DNA of 64,000 nucleotides from an uncultured Oscillospiraceae bacterium. Lineage in GTDB: Bacteria; Bacillota; Clostridia; Oscillospirales; Oscillospiraceae. The position numbers and the translations under genes were made by a program. The notes under the pieces were generated by a model. That model was not told the DNA's origin, made no database searches, and saw nothing but the letters and a program-made list of their open reading frames with translations. Shown here piece by piece: positions 42,071 through 52,302 of the stretch (position 1 is its first letter; each line of letters starts with the position of its first letter). The stretch covers positions 89,052-153,051 of the forward strand of contig CAKTKC010000003.1 in assembly GCA_934569225.1 (NCBI GenBank), given 5' to 3'.

Positions 42071-45000
42071 TCAGCTCTGGAAAAAGCTGGTATAATGCTC
42101 CACAAACAGCTTACTCTGTTTCAGGCTGTCCACACCGTTGGCAAGCTTAAAGCGGAGGGTCGGTTCCTTGGCGCTGGCGAGGAAAGTGACCCGCTGCTTG
42201 TAATCCGGGTCGGAACACAGCGCGCCCACGGCCTCGAAATTCAGATTGCTCAGGGTGAACAGCACGTCCCCGGACTTCTGGCGGATGTCCTTGATGCCTA
42301 CCTGCCTTGCCTTCGCCCGGAGCAGGGCAATGTCGATGAGATTCAGCACGCCCTTTGGCGGCTCGCCGTAGCGGTCGACGATCTCGTCCAGCAGGTCGTC
42401 GGCGTCCTCCTGAGAGCGGATGGCGGCCATGCGGCGGTACAAATCCATCCGTTCCTCCCCCCGGGAGACGTAGTCTTTGTCCACGTTGGCGGTGACGTTC
42501 AGGTCGGCGGTGCATTCCGGCGCCTTGGGGGCTTCGCCCTTTTCCTCCAGAACCGCCTCGTCCAGCAGCTTCAGATACATGTCGTAGCCCACGCTGGACA
42601 TATGGCCGGACTGCTCGGCGCCCAAAAGGTTGCCCGCGCCCCGGATTTCCAGGTCGCGCATGGCAATTTTGAAGCCGGAGCCGAATTCGGCAAAGTCCCG
42701 GATGGCGGAGAGCCGCTTCTCGGCGACCTCGGTGAGATTTTTCTCCGGGCGGTAGGTGAAATAGGCGTAGGCGTGGCGGGTGGAGCGTCCCACCCGGCCG
42801 CGGAGCTGGTGCAGCTGGCTCAGACCGAACCGGTCGGCGTTTTCGATGATGAGGGTGTTGGCGTTGGGGATGTCCAGACCGGTCTCAATGATGGTGGTGC
42901 ATACCAGCACCTGAATCTCGCCCTCGGCCATGGACTGCACCACGTCTCCCAGCGCGTCCTCGCCCATCTGCCCGTGGGCGACGCCCACGCTGATGCCCGG
43001 AATCCGGCGTTTGATCGCGGCGGCGCACTGGTCGATGGTTTCGGTGCGGTTGTGCAGATAGTAGACCTGCCCGCCCCGTTCGATTTCACGGCGGATGGCG
43101 TCGTCCACAATGGGTTCGCTGTACTCCATCACGAAGGTCTGCACGGGATAGCGGTCGGCAGGGGGCTGCTCGATGGTGGACATATCCCGGATGCCGGACA
43201 ATGCCATGTTCAGCGTCCGGGGAATGGGGGTGGCGGAGAGGGTCAGTACGTCCACACCTTTGGAAAGCTCTTTCAGCCGCTCCTTATGGCTGACGCCGAA
43301 GCGCTGCTCCTCGTCCACAATGAGCAGACCCAAATCCTTGAACTGGACGGTTTTTTGCAGCAGCTTGTGGGTTCCGATAATCAAGTCCACGGAACCGGCG
43401 CGGAGCTTCTGCAAGGTCTGCTGCTGCATTTTCGGGGTGCGGAAGCGGCTGAGCACGTCGATGGTGACGGGGAAGCCCCGGAAACGCGCCACGGCGGTCT
43501 GATAATGCTGCTGGGCAAGCACCGTGGTGGGAACCAGAATCGCCACCTGCTTGCCGTCCATGACGGCCTTCATCACGGCGCGGAGGGCGACCTCGGTCTT
43601 GCCGAAGCCCACGTCGCCGCAGAGAAGACGATCCATGGGAATGGGGGATTCCATGTCGTGCTTGATGTCCGCGATGCAGCGCAGCTGGTCGTCGGTCTCC
43701 GGGTAGGGGAAATTGTCCTCAAATTCCTTCTGCCATGGGGCGTCGGCGGAGAAGGCGTAGCCGGACTGCCGCTTCCGGGCGGCGTAAAGCTGAATCAGCT
43801 CTCCCGCCATGTCCTTGGCGGCCTTGCGGGCTTTGGCCTTTGTCTTCTGCCAGGCGTCGGAGCCGATTTTGTTCAGCTTGACATTGCTGTCTTCCCCACC
43901 GCCGCCGATGTACTTGCTCACCAGATCCAGCTGGGTGGCGGGAACGAACAGGGTGTCGCTGCCCTGATAGGCGATTTTGATATAGTCCTTGACCGCACCG
44001 TCCACCTTGATCTGCTCCATGGCCACGAACCGGCCGATGCCGTAATTTTCGTGAACCACCAGGTCGCCGGGGGTCAGGTCGGTGAAGGAAGTCAGCTTCT
44101 GACGGTTGGTGGAGCCGGTTTTTTTTGCAGGCTTCCGCTTCGGCTCGCCCCGGGCAATCAGTTGACCCTCCGTCAGAACGGCGATCCTGGACAGGGGATA
44201 CTCCATGCCGAAGGGAAGGGTGCCCTCCGTCAGAAGAATCTGGCCGGGCTTCGGCAGGGTGGTCAGGGGGATGCACAGAAAGGCGGACAGCCCCTTCTCG
44301 TGAAGCAGCTGCTGTAACAGCTCCGCCCGACGGCGGGTTCCGCAAAGCACCAGACTGCCGAATTCCATTTTCTGGTAGTGGCTCAGGTCGGAGACGGCGG
44401 TGTCCAGATTGCCGCCGTAGCCGGGAAGCTGCTTCGCTGTGAGGGGGTACAGCTGCTTCGGGGGGCAGTCCTCCGGGTAGGAGGTGCCGCCGAAGGCATC
44501 AAAGTAAACGACGGTTTTCTTCCGGAGACTTTTGCAGAAATCCTCCCACTGGCACACGTAGTCGCACAGCTCGCCCGTCACGAGACCAGCCCCCAGCATA
44601 CTGTCCAGCTGCATTCCCATCTCGTCGCAGCGGCTGCGGGCGGCGCGCTGGAGGTTGCCGTGGTCGCAGACGGCGACTATGGCGGAGTCCGGGATGTAGT
44701 CCGCGGCAGTGGCCATTTCCGGATAAATAAGCGCCATATACCGGTCGGAAGCGGGATTGTGCAGGCCGCTTTCGTATTTGTTCAGATCCTTTTCCAGCGT
44801 GGCGATCAGCGGCTCGTTGATGTTTTTCCGCCGCTTCTGGCGGGAGATCAGGGCGGTAATATCCTTGCACAGCCCCTCCACGCCGCCGGGATGAAGTCCC
44901 GGCTGGGTCTCCGCTACGGGCAGGACGGTGACGGAGGTGATGTTCTCACTGCGGCGCTGGTTCGCCGGGTCAAAGAAGCCCATGGTGTCCAGCTCGTCGC

Positions 45001-45586
45001 CGAAGAATTCCGCCCGGACAGGCCGGTCTTCGGCGGGGGAGAAGATGTCCAGAATGCCGCCCCGGACGGCAAACTGTCCCGGCCCCTCTACCATGCCGCA
45101 GCGGTTGTACCCGGCGGCGGTGAGACGGGAGATCAGGTCCTCCACGGCGTATTCCCGGCCAACCTCCAAAGAAAAGGCAGCGGACAGAAGCGCGGCCTTC
45201 GGCATAGTGCGCAGGCTGAGAGATTCCCAGGTCATGATTTGCAGCGGGGTTTTCCCAACGGCAAGATCATACAGCTGCCGCAGACGCTTCTGCTCCCAGC
45301 TTCTGGACACCACGGCGGCGTCATAAAGGGTCAGATCCCGGCCGGGGAGAATGGGGGCGGTGTCCGAAAGGAAGCCCTTCCACTCCTCCTGAAGCCGCCG
45401 CGCCGCCAGGTCGTCCTGACACAGCACCACCATGGGGCGATTCAGGCTGCGGCAAAGCCCCGCAATCATGTGACTGCGGTTGATCTGGCCGATGCCGGTG
45501 ACGGCGACGCTTTCGCCGTCCTGTAAGGAGGACACTATGGCGGCATATTCGGGAATGGTTTTCAGTAAAGACAGAAGCTGTTCCAT
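42071..45586 (-). CDS. mfd: Transcription-repair coupling factor
   Basis: 1171 aa, full length. UvrB-like N-terminal modules (1 to about 450), RNA-polymerase-interacting domain (about 495-560; TPGDLVVHENYGIGRF), RecG-like translocase with Walker A GDVGFGKTE (about 652), DEEQRFG (about 758) and LSATPIPRTLNMALSG, and a C-terminal TRCF domain. It removes stalled RNA polymerase and recruits UvrA. ATG at 45586 chosen for GAGGT upstream and the MEQLLSLL start. Downstream of pth on the same strand. Confidence 0.96.
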   Translation of the reverse strand: MEQLLSLLKTIPEYAAIVSSLQDGESVAVTGIGQINRSHMIAGLCRSLNRPMVVLCQDDLAARRLQEEWKGFLSDTAPILPGRDLTLYDAAVVSRSWEQKRLRQLYDLAVGKTPLQIMTWESLSLRTMPKAALLSAAFSLEVGREYAVEDLISRLTAAGYNRCGMVEGPGQFAVRGGILDIFSPAEDRPVRAEFFGDELDTMGFFDPANQRRSENITSVTVLPVAETQPGLHPGGVEGLCKDITALISRQKRRKNINEPLIATLEKDLNKYESGLHNPASDRYMALIYPEMATAADYIPDSAIVAVCDHGNLQRAARSRCDEMGMQLDSMLGAGLVTGELCDYVCQWEDFCKSLRKKTVVYFDAFGGTSYPEDCPPKQLYPLTAKQLPGYGGNLDTAVSDLSHYQKMEFGSLVLCGTRRRAELLQQLLHEKGLSAFLCIPLTTLPKPGQILLTEGTLPFGMEYPLSRIAVLTEGQLIARGEPKRKPAKKTGSTNRQKLTSFTDLTPGDLVVHENYGIGRFVAMEQIKVDGAVKDYIKIAYQGSDTLFVPATQLDLVSKYIGGGGEDSNVKLNKIGSDAWQKTKAKARKAAKDMAGELIQLYAARKRQSGYAFSADAPWQKEFEDNFPYPETDDQLRCIADIKHDMESPIPMDRLLCGDVGFGKTEVALRAVMKAVMDGKQVAILVPTTVLAQQHYQTAVARFRGFPVTIDVLSRFRTPKMQQQTLQKLRAGSVDLIIGTHKLLQKTVQFKDLGLLIVDEEQRFGVSHKERLKELSKGVDVLTLSATPIPRTLNMALSGIRDMSTIEQPPADRYPVQTFVMEYSEPIVDDAIRREIERGGQVYYLHNRTETIDQCAAAIKRRIPGISVGVAHGQMGEDALGDVVQSMAEGEIQVLVCTTIIETGLDIPNANTLIIENADRFGLSQLHQLRGRVGRSTRHAYAYFTYRPEKNLTEVAEKRLSAIRDFAEFGSGFKIAMRDLEIRGAGNLLGAEQSGHMSSVGYDMYLKLLDEAVLEEKGEAPKAPECTADLNVTANVDKDYVSRGEERMDLYRRMAAIRSQEDADDLLDEIVDRYGEPPKGVLNLIDIALLRAKARQVGIKDIRQKSGDVLFTLSNLNFEAVGALCSDPDYKQRVTFLASAKEPTLRFKLANGVDSLKQSKLFVEHYTSFFQS

Positions 45587-45627
45587 AAGTTTTACCTCAA
45601 GAAGAAAAATGCACAACGTGGCAACGC

Positions 45628-45653
45628 GGAAAGGGGGACTTGACCCCCTTTCC
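45628..45653. terminator. Hairpin between pth and mfd
   Basis: Perfect stem GGAAAGGGGG / CCCCCTTTCC with a 6-nt loop. The following bases are U-poor on the minus strand (GCGTTG), so it is a weak terminator or an RNA-processing/attenuation site between pth and mfd. Confidence 0.5.
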
Positions 45654-45673
45654 GTGGTTTTGTGACAATATTT

Positions 45674-46270
45674 TTACGGATGGCTGCCGTTGAACTTATT
45701 GGTAGTCTCCGGCACGCCGTTATCGATGATGCTCAAGGCGGCGTCGGCGGCGTTTTTCAGGGACACGGCCAGCGCTTTTTCCTCACTTGCAGAGAAGGTG
45801 GACAGCACCCATGCGGCAAGGTCGTATTCCGGGTTCGGCTTGGCACCTACCCCGATCTTGACCCGGGGAAAATCCTGACTGCCCAGCTCTTGAATGATGG
45901 ACTTGATGCCGTTGTGCCCGCCGGCGGAACCCTCGGCGCGAACCCGCAGTCGTCCCGGCTCCAGGGAAATGTCATCAAACATCACGATGATCCGCTGGGG
46001 CGGAATGCCGAAGTAGGCGGAAAGCTGCAAGACGGAACGCCCGGACAGGTTCATATAGGTCTGGGGCTTGAGCAGAAACAGCTTTTTCCCGTTGTAACTC
46101 ACCTGGGTGTACAATCCCTGAAACTTCAGCCTGTCCACCCTGGCACCCAGCTTTTCGGACAGAATGTCCATCGCCCGGAAGCCGGTATTATGCCGGGTCT
46201 TCTCGTATTCCCGTCCGGGATTGCCCAGCCCGACGATCAGCCAGCTGTCGCTGCTTTGTTTCAGAAACAC
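45674..46270 (-). CDS. pth: Peptidyl-tRNA hydrolase
   Basis: 198 aa using the GTG at 46270, just after the prs stop; no strong ribosome site is visible, so coupling to prs translation is likely. LIVGLGNPGREYEKTRHNTGF (split here into LIVGLGNPGREY and the catalytic-His segment RHNTGF), LLKPQTYMNLSG, MFDDISLEPG and GSAGGHNGIKSI are all family hallmarks. Recycles peptidyl-tRNA released from stalled ribosomes. Confidence 0.92.
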   Translation of the reverse strand: MFLKQSSDSWLIVGLGNPGREYEKTRHNTGFRAMDILSEKLGARVDRLKFQGLYTQVSYNGKKLFLLKPQTYMNLSGRSVLQLSAYFGIPPQRIIVMFDDISLEPGRLRVRAEGSAGGHNGIKSIIQELGSQDFPRVKIGVGAKPNPEYDLAAWVLSTFSASEEKALAVSLKNAADAALSIIDNGVPETTNKFNGSHP

Positions 46271-46274
46271 GGCT

Positions 46275-47240
46275 TTAGAACAGGTCGGCGATGGAGGTGG
46301 CGCCGTGGATGTGACCGATGGCACGGGCAAACACGGGGGCGACGTCCAGGAATTTGATCTTGTGGCTGGGGGTGTTGGCGACCTCGGGGATGGTGTTCAG
46401 CAGCACCATTTCCTTGATGGGGCTGGCCTCAATACGGTCATAGGCGGGGCCGGAGAGGACGCCGTGGGTGGCGCAGGCGTAAATCTCCTTCGCACCGCCG
46501 ATCTCTACCAGAGCCTTGGCGGCGTTGCACAGGGAACCGGCGGTGTCCACCAGATCGTCGTACAGGATGCAGGTTTTGCCCCGGACGTCGCCGATGATGT
46601 TCATGACCTCGGAAACGTTGGCCTTGGGGCGGCGCTTGTCCACAATGGCAAGACCCATATGCACCTTGGCGGCGAAATTCCGGGCGCGGCCAACGGAGCC
46701 GACGTCGGGGGAGACGACCACAAAGTCCTCGTGGTTGTATTCACTTTCGGGAAACTTGTTCATGAAGTATTCAACGAAGGTAACGTTGCCCAGCAGGTGA
46801 TCCAGCGGAATGTCGAAGAAGCCCTGGATCTGGGCGGCATGGAGGTCCATGGTCAGAATGCGGTCAGCACCGGCGGCGGTGAGCATGTTGGCCACCAGCT
46901 TGGCGGAAATGGGGTCACGGGACTTGGCCTTGCGATCCTGACGGGCGTAGCCAAAGTAGGGGATGACGGCGGTGATGCGGCCGGCGGATGCACGACGGCA
47001 GGCGTCGATCATGACCAGCAGCTCCATGAGATTGTCATTGACGGGCTTGCAGGTGGACTGGACGAGAAACACGTCGGCGCCGCGGACGGTTTCCACCAGG
47101 GTGACGGAAGCCTCTCCGTCAGCGAAGTGGGTCACAATGGCCTTACCCATGGGTACGCCCAGCTCTTTGCAGATGGTCTGCGCAAACTGGGGATTGGAAT
47201 TGCCGCAGAAAACCTGAATGTTTTCACCGTAAGCAATCAT
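46275..47240 (-). CDS. prs: Ribose-phosphate pyrophosphokinase
   Basis: 321 aa, makes PRPP from ribose-5-phosphate and ATP. Motifs: FADGEASV, VQSTCKPVNDNLMELL, YFGYARQDRK, DLHAAQIQGFFDIPLDHL and the PRPP loop ILYDDLVDTAGSL (usually VDDMxDTGGT; the first Asp is Tyr here, YDDLVDTAGS). Conserved in length. First gene of prs-pth-(mfd). Confidence 0.94.
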   Translation of the reverse strand: MIAYGENIQVFCGNSNPQFAQTICKELGVPMGKAIVTHFADGEASVTLVETVRGADVFLVQSTCKPVNDNLMELLVMIDACRRASAGRITAVIPYFGYARQDRKAKSRDPISAKLVANMLTAAGADRILTMDLHAAQIQGFFDIPLDHLLGNVTFVEYFMNKFPESEYNHEDFVVVSPDVGSVGRARNFAAKVHMGLAIVDKRRPKANVSEVMNIIGDVRGKTCILYDDLVDTAGSLCNAAKALVEIGGAKEIYACATHGVLSGPAYDRIEASPIKEMVLLNTIPEVANTPSHKIKFLDVAPVFARAIGHIHGATSIADLF

Positions 47241-47308
47241 CGGATGAATACCTCACTTTTTCTTTTTTTCTGCCCCCGGCTGTATCTCGGACGCAAACTT
47301 ACACACCC

Positions 47309-47338
47309 ATTATATCACTCCACCATAGGAAAATGCAA
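47309..47338 (-). promoter_or_regulatory. prs promoter
   Basis: Minus strand: TTGCAT (47333-47338), 18-nt spacer, TATAAT (47309-47314), about 70 nt before the start codon. Confidence 0.7.
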
Positions 47339-47451
47339 CATGAATAAATGTGTTATATTGCCGAAAAAAGCGGAGAAAATCAAGGCGTTTCTGGCGAAGA
47401 AAACAGAATTCCGGAATAAGATGGAAAACGAAATTTTGTTTGTAAAATATC

Positions 47452-47480
47452 TTGAGAGATTTTTGAATCTGTGATATACT
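47452..47480 (+). promoter_or_regulatory. uvrA promoter
   Basis: TTGAGA (47452-47457), 17-nt spacer, TATACT (47475-47480), about 40 nt before the uvrA ATG. No recognisable LexA box was seen here. Confidence 0.68.
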
Positions 47481-47522
47481 AACGGGTACAGACTTTTTAC
47501 CCATTCAGGAGCATCATAAAAT

Positions 47523-50345
47523 ATGAATGACAAGATCATCATCCAGGGCGCACGGGAGAATAATCTGAAAAATGTAAACCTGACCATCCCCAGAGACAAG
47601 CTGGTGGTTTTCACCGGACTTTCCGGCTCCGGCAAGTCCAGTCTGGCCTTCGACACCATTTACGCCGAGGGGCAGAGACGGTATGTGGAGAGCCTGAGTT
47701 CTTACGCCCGCCAGTTTCTGGGGCAGATGGACAAGCCGGACGTGGATTCCATCGACGGCCTGTCTCCGGCCATTTCCATCGACCAGAAGACCACCTCGAA
47801 AAACCCCCGTTCTACCGTGGGAACGGTGACGGAAATTTACGATTATCTCCGCCTTCTGTGGGCGCGGGTGGGCGTTCCCCACTGCCCCAGGTGCGGCAAG
47901 GAAATCCGCCGCCAGACTATCGACCAGATCGTGGACAGAGTGGAAGCCCTGGGAGAGGGAACCCGCTTTATCGTCCTGTCCCCGGTCATCCGGGGGAAGA
48001 AGGGTGAGCACAAGAAGGTGTTCGAGGACGCCCGGAAGTCCGGCTTCGCCCGGGTGCGGGTGGACGGCATTCTCTATGATTTGACCGAGGACATCCCCTG
48101 CGAGAAGAACAAGAAGCACACCATCGAGCTGGTGGTTGACCGGCTGGTGCTGAAGGACGGCCTGCGCCGCCGCCTGACGGACTCCATCGAGACGGCCTGC
48201 AGCCACTCCGGCGGCCTTGTGACCATCGAGCTGCCAGCCACCGGGGAGGAGCTGAGTTTTTCCCAGAATTACGCCTGCGAGGACTGCGGCATCAGCCTGA
48301 CGGAATTGGAGCCCCGGATGTTCTCCTTCAACAACCCGGCGGGTGCCTGCCCCAGCTGCACCGGTCTTGGCTTCCAGCTGATCGCCGACGCTGATTTAGT
48401 CATCCCGGACAAGAACAAATCCATTTTCGACGGCGCGATTCAGGCGTCCGGCTGGCAGAGCGCCCGGACGGATTCCATCTTCCGTATGTATTTTGAAGCA
48501 TTGGCGCAGAAATATCATTTTTCCCTGACGGAGCCGGTGAAAAATCTGCCGGAGGACGTAATGGACGTCATTCTCTACGGCACCAAAGGGGAAAAACTGC
48601 GCATGACCTACAACCGGGGCAACGGCATGGGCGTGCTAGAGCAGCCCTTTGAGGGTATTCTCAACAACATTTCCCGCCGCTTCCGGGAAACCCAGTCCGA
48701 CGCCGCCCGGAAGGAGCTGGAGGAATGCATGGCCACCGCGCCCTGCCCCCAGTGCCACGGCGACCGGCTGTCGGAGATTGCCCGGGCGGTGACGGTGGGC
48801 GGCATCGGCATTATGGATTTCTGCCGCATGAGCGTCCGGGACGAGCTGGAATTTATGAAAAACCTCCGTCTGGAGGGCAATATGGCCATGGTGGCCGAGC
48901 AGATCGTCAAGGAGATCAAGTCCCGCCTGCAATTCCTGACGGACGTGGGACTGAGCTACCTGACTCTGTCCCGCTCGGCGGGAACCCTTTCCGGCGGCGA
49001 GAGCCAGCGGATCCGGCTGGCTACCCAGATCGGTTCGTCCCTGATGGGCGTGCTGTATATTCTGGACGAACCCTCCATCGGCCTGCACCAGCGGGACAAC
49101 GACAAGCTGCTGGGCACGCTGAAGCACCTGCGGGACTTGGGCAACACCCTGATCGTTGTCGAGCACGACGAGGACACCATGCGCGCCGCCGATTTTATTG
49201 TAGATGTCGGTCCCGGGGCGGGCAGTCACGGCGGCGAGATCGTGGCGGCGGGAACCCTGGAGGATATCGTGAGCTGCCCCCGTTCCGTAACGGGACAGTA
49301 CCTTTCCGGCGTGAAGAAAATCCCCGTTCCCGACACCCGGCGGGCGGGAAACGGCAATTTCCTGCGCATTCGCGGCGCACGGGAGAACAACCTGAAAAAT
49401 GTGGATGTGTCAATTCCCCTGGGAACCTTCGTCTGCGTCACCGGTGTGTCCGGTTCGGGAAAATCCAGCCTGGTCAATGAGATTCTGAACAAGACCCTGC
49501 TTGCCACATTGAACCATGCCCGTACCCGTCCCGGCCTCTGCGACGGCATCGACGGCATGGAGTATCTGGACAAGGTCATCGACATCGACCAAAGTCCCAT
49601 CGGCAGGACTCCCCGAAGCAACCCCGCCACCTACACGGGCCTGTTCAACGACATCCGCGACCTGTTCGCGTCCACAAACGAGGCGAAGATCCGTGGCTAC
49701 GGGCCGGGACGTTTCAGCTTCAACGTCAAGGGCGGCCGGTGCGAGGCCTGCTGCGGCGACGGCCTGGTGAAAATCGAGATGCACTTCCTGGCGGACGTTT
49801 ACGTCCCCTGCGAGGTCTGCCACGGCGCACGGTACAACCGGGAGACGCTGGAAGTCCGCTACAAGGGGAAAAACATCGCCCAGGTGCTGGACATGACCGC
49901 GGAGGAAGCGGTGGATTTCTTTGAGAATCTGCCCAAAATCCGCAGAAAAGCCCAGACGCTGGTGGAGGTCGGCCTTGGCTATGTGAAGCTGGGGCAGTCC
50001 AGCACCACCCTCTCCGGCGGCGAAGCCCAGCGGGTGAAGCTGGCGACGGAGCTGGCGCGGGTCTCCACGGGAAAGACCATTTATATTCTGGACGAGCCGA
50101 CCACCGGCCTTCACGCCGCCGACGTGCATAAACTCATTGAGGTGTTGCAGCGGCTGGTGGAGGCGGGGAACACCGTTCTGGTCATCGAGCACAATCTGGA
50201 CGTGATCAAGACGGCGGACTACCTGATCGACCTCGGCCCCGAGGGGGGCGACGGCGGCGGAACTTTGGTCGCGGCCGGCACGCCGGAGGAAGTGGCGCAG
50301 GTTCCCGAAAGCTATACGGGACAGTATCTGAAGTCCTATCTGTAA
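47523..50345 (+). CDS. uvrA: Excinuclease ABC subunit A
   Basis: 940 aa. Two ABC modules: Walker [12 protein letters not shown] and [11 protein letters not shown], signatures LSGGESQR and LSGGEAQR, Walker [11 protein letters not shown] and [10 protein letters not shown]. Zinc cysteines CEDC...CPSC and CEAC...CEVC for DNA damage binding. Full length. Starts nucleotide excision repair together with UvrB (52271) and Mfd (42071). Confidence 0.97.
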   Translation: MNDKIIIQGARENNLKNVNLTIPRDKLVVFTGLSGSGKSSLAFDTIYAEGQRRYVESLSSYARQFLGQMDKPDVDSIDGLSPAISIDQKTTSKNPRSTVGTVTEIYDYLRLLWARVGVPHCPRCGKEIRRQTIDQIVDRVEALGEGTRFIVLSPVIRGKKGEHKKVFEDARKSGFARVRVDGILYDLTEDIPCEKNKKHTIELVVDRLVLKDGLRRRLTDSIETACSHSGGLVTIELPATGEELSFSQNYACEDCGISLTELEPRMFSFNNPAGACPSCTGLGFQLIADADLVIPDKNKSIFDGAIQASGWQSARTDSIFRMYFEALAQKYHFSLTEPVKNLPEDVMDVILYGTKGEKLRMTYNRGNGMGVLEQPFEGILNNISRRFRETQSDAARKELEECMATAPCPQCHGDRLSEIARAVTVGGIGIMDFCRMSVRDELEFMKNLRLEGNMAMVAEQIVKEIKSRLQFLTDVGLSYLTLSRSAGTLSGGESQRIRLATQIGSSLMGVLYILDEPSIGLHQRDNDKLLGTLKHLRDLGNTLIVVEHDEDTMRAADFIVDVGPGAGSHGGEIVAAGTLEDIVSCPRSVTGQYLSGVKKIPVPDTRRAGNGNFLRIRGARENNLKNVDVSIPLGTFVCVTGVSGSGKSSLVNEILNKTLLATLNHARTRPGLCDGIDGMEYLDKVIDIDQSPIGRTPRSNPATYTGLFNDIRDLFASTNEAKIRGYGPGRFSFNVKGGRCEACCGDGLVKIEMHFLADVYVPCEVCHGARYNRETLEVRYKGKNIAQVLDMTAEEAVDFFENLPKIRRKAQTLVEVGLGYVKLGQSSTTLSGGEAQRVKLATELARVSTGKTIYILDEPTTGLHAADVHKLIEVLQRLVEAGNTVLVIEHNLDVIKTADYLIDLGPEGGDGGGTLVAAGTPEEVAQVPESYTGQYLKSYL

Positions 50346-50375
50346 AAAATGTCCGGTCTGCTCAGCAGACCGGAC
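50346..50375 (-). terminator. Terminator between uvrA and the kinase-like gene
   Basis: Stem GTCCGGTCTGC / GCAGACCGGAC (50351-50375), 3-nt loop; on the minus strand it is followed by ATTTTTTAC, serving the gene that ends at 50383. Confidence 0.85.
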
Positions 50376-50382
50376 GGGGAAA

Positions 50383-51447
50383 TCATTCATACAGCTCTGT
50401 GGGAAGGCATTCGGAAAGCTCGATCAGCCCGTGATCCCGCTCTCCGGCGTAGTCCACCCGCAGAACGTTGGAGCGAAGCGTCGCCTGCTTGCTCTGGCGG
50501 ATGGACATGGTCATGGTGATTCTGGTACCCGCGCCCTCAGGCTGGTCGATGAGGACGGCGCCCCCATGATGGGCGGCGGCGGTGCGGATGAGCACCATGC
50601 CGAGGCCGATGCCGTACCGGCTGTCCTCCAGTGCGGGCTGGCGGAGATACCGGGAGAAGACGCTGCTGCGGACGCTCTGGGCAATGCCGGAGCCGCTGTC
50701 CGTCACGCTCAGGCGGAGCATCCGGCCGCTGCGGGTCAGCTTGGCCGTGACAGTCCCGCCCTTCGGGGTGAATTTGATGGCGTTGGACAGAATGTTCAGC
50801 ACCGCCCGTTCCAGCTGCTCCCGGTCGGCAAGACCGTAGACCGGCTGGTCAAGCCCCTCGTAGGTCAGGGTGATGCCGGTGTGAGAGACAAGAGCTTCCG
50901 CCTTCTCAAAGAATTCGGCGAACAGCGCCGGAATGTCCACCGTTTCCTGGTGGGAGACGGCGGCGCAGCGCTCGGCGTCGGACATATTCCCGATGATCCG
51001 GAGAATCTGGAACAGCCCCCGGTTCAGACGGGCGACCTGCTCTGCCGTCCGGGGACTTTCTTCCGTGGCGCAGAGGGGGAACAGGCTGTCGGCGGTGATC
51101 ATGACGTTGGTCAGCGGCTCCCGCAGCTCCCGGGCGGCCAGCGCCATGGAGCGAAGCTCACCGTTGTCCGATTCCTGCTCCAGCAGGAACACATCGATGT
51201 CGTCCACCCGGGTGACCGATGCGCCGCAGCTGTGGGAGGACAGGCTCAGCGTCAGATACAGGCACCCGCCTGTGAATGCGGCGTATTCCTCCGCGCCGGT
51301 CAGAAGCAGCGGGCGGATATCCGTGCCGGGGGTGATGAAAAGGCTCTCGGCAGCCTGATTGACCTTGATGATCTGATTTTCTTTTACGCAGAAGCCGGGG
51401 CGGATCACCAGATCCAGCATTCCCAGCGTATCTTTCTTTTCTTCCAT
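50383..51447 (-). CDS. Histidine-kinase-like protein lacking the phospho-acceptor His
   Basis: 354 aa from the ATG at 51447 (AGGAGG 6 nt upstream). No membrane helix; a PAS-like N-terminal sensor region (IRPGFCVKENQIIKVNQAAESLF). The dimerisation helix reads LAARELREPLTNV where kinases have xxHELRxPL: the His is Arg106. The ATPase domain is intact, with N box NILSNAIKFTP, DSGSGI and GIGLGM. Autophosphorylation in the normal way is therefore unlikely. No response regulator is adjacent. It could be an ATP-dependent sensor or partner of another kinase. Confidence 0.85.
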   Translation of the reverse strand: MEEKKDTLGMLDLVIRPGFCVKENQIIKVNQAAESLFITPGTDIRPLLLTGAEEYAAFTGGCLYLTLSLSSHSCGASVTRVDDIDVFLLEQESDNGELRSMALAARELREPLTNVMITADSLFPLCATEESPRTAEQVARLNRGLFQILRIIGNMSDAERCAAVSHQETVDIPALFAEFFEKAEALVSHTGITLTYEGLDQPVYGLADREQLERAVLNILSNAIKFTPKGGTVTAKLTRSGRMLRLSVTDSGSGIAQSVRSSVFSRYLRQPALEDSRYGIGLGMVLIRTAAAHHGGAVLIDQPEGAGTRITMTMSIRQSKQATLRSNVLRVDYAGERDHGLIELSECLPTELYE

Positions 51448-51582
51448 GACGATCCTCCTAGCAGTCCTATCATGCGCAGAATGGGTGAAAACTTTCCCGG
51501 CAAGATTCGACGTTTTTTTCATTTCTCATTCTAGCGGAAACGGGACAAAATAGCAAGGGGGAAGAATTACGAGGTGAAAAAT

Positions 51583-52302
51583 ATGTCGATTCACGACGGA
51601 CACCGCCAGCGGCTGAAGCAGCGCTTTCTGGAGGAAGGGCTGGAGAGCTTCACGGACATTCAGGTACTGGAGCTGCTGCTGTTTTTCAGCGTTCCCCGGC
51701 AGGATACCAACCCCATCGCCCATGCACTGCTTGACCATTTCGGCAGCCTGTATCAGGTGCTGGAAGCGCCGGTGGAGGAATTGCGGAAGGTCAAGGGCGT
51801 GGGCGAACAGTCGGCGCTTCTGCTCAGCCTCATGAACGACGTGGCGCGATACTATCAGGTGGACAGAACCATGCGGGAGAAAATCCTGCCTACGGTGCAG
51901 GCCTGCGGGGAATACCTGGTGCCGTTTTTCTTCGGACGGAAGGTGGAAACGGTGTTTCTGCTGTGTCTGGACGCCAAATGCAAGGTGCTGTGCTGCAAGG
52001 AGGTGGGGCAGGGGAGCGTGAACTCAGCGGGGATATCCGTGCGGAAGATCGTGGAGACGGCCTTGGCCGCCAACGCTACCACCGTCGTTCTGGCGCACAA
52101 CCATCCCAGCGGCATTGCGGTACCCTCCAGCGAGGACGTGCAGACCACCTGCCGGGTGGCCATGGCCCTGAATGCGGTGGAAATTCAGCTGGCCGACCAT
52201 ATTGTGGTGGCGGACGGGGACTATGTCTCCATGGTGCAGTCGGGCTACCGGCTGGATGAAGGGAGTTATTATGGACAAATTCAAGCTGGTATCGGACTAT
52301 AA
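51583..52302 (+). CDS. radC: RadC family JAB-domain protein
   Basis: 239 aa; ATG at 51583 preferred (GAGGTG upstream; HxGHRxRLxxRF is the family start), with a GTG at 51574 possible. N-terminal helix-hairpin-helix (about 50-80; [15 protein letters not shown]), C-terminal JAMM metal motif [17 protein letters not shown]. Despite the name, a role in DNA repair is doubtful; the JAMM suggests a metal-dependent hydrolase. Overlaps uvrB by 32 nt. Confidence 0.9.
   Translation: MSIHDGHRQRLKQRFLEEGLESFTDIQVLELLLFFSVPRQDTNPIAHALLDHFGSLYQVLEAPVEELRKVKGVGEQSALLLSLMNDVARYYQVDRTMREKILPTVQACGEYLVPFFFGRKVETVFLLCLDAKCKVLCCKEVGQGSVNSAGISVRKIVETALAANATTVVLAHNHPSGIAVPSSEDVQTTCRVAMALNAVEIQLADHIVVADGDYVSMVQSGYRLDEGSYYGQIQAGIGL

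Noticed and set aside
39887..44317. Two long plus-strand frames (712 and 752 codons)
   Set aside because: They mirror VanW protein 2 and mfd on the minus strand, and end where those genes do not; Gly/Val/His-rich shadow translations.
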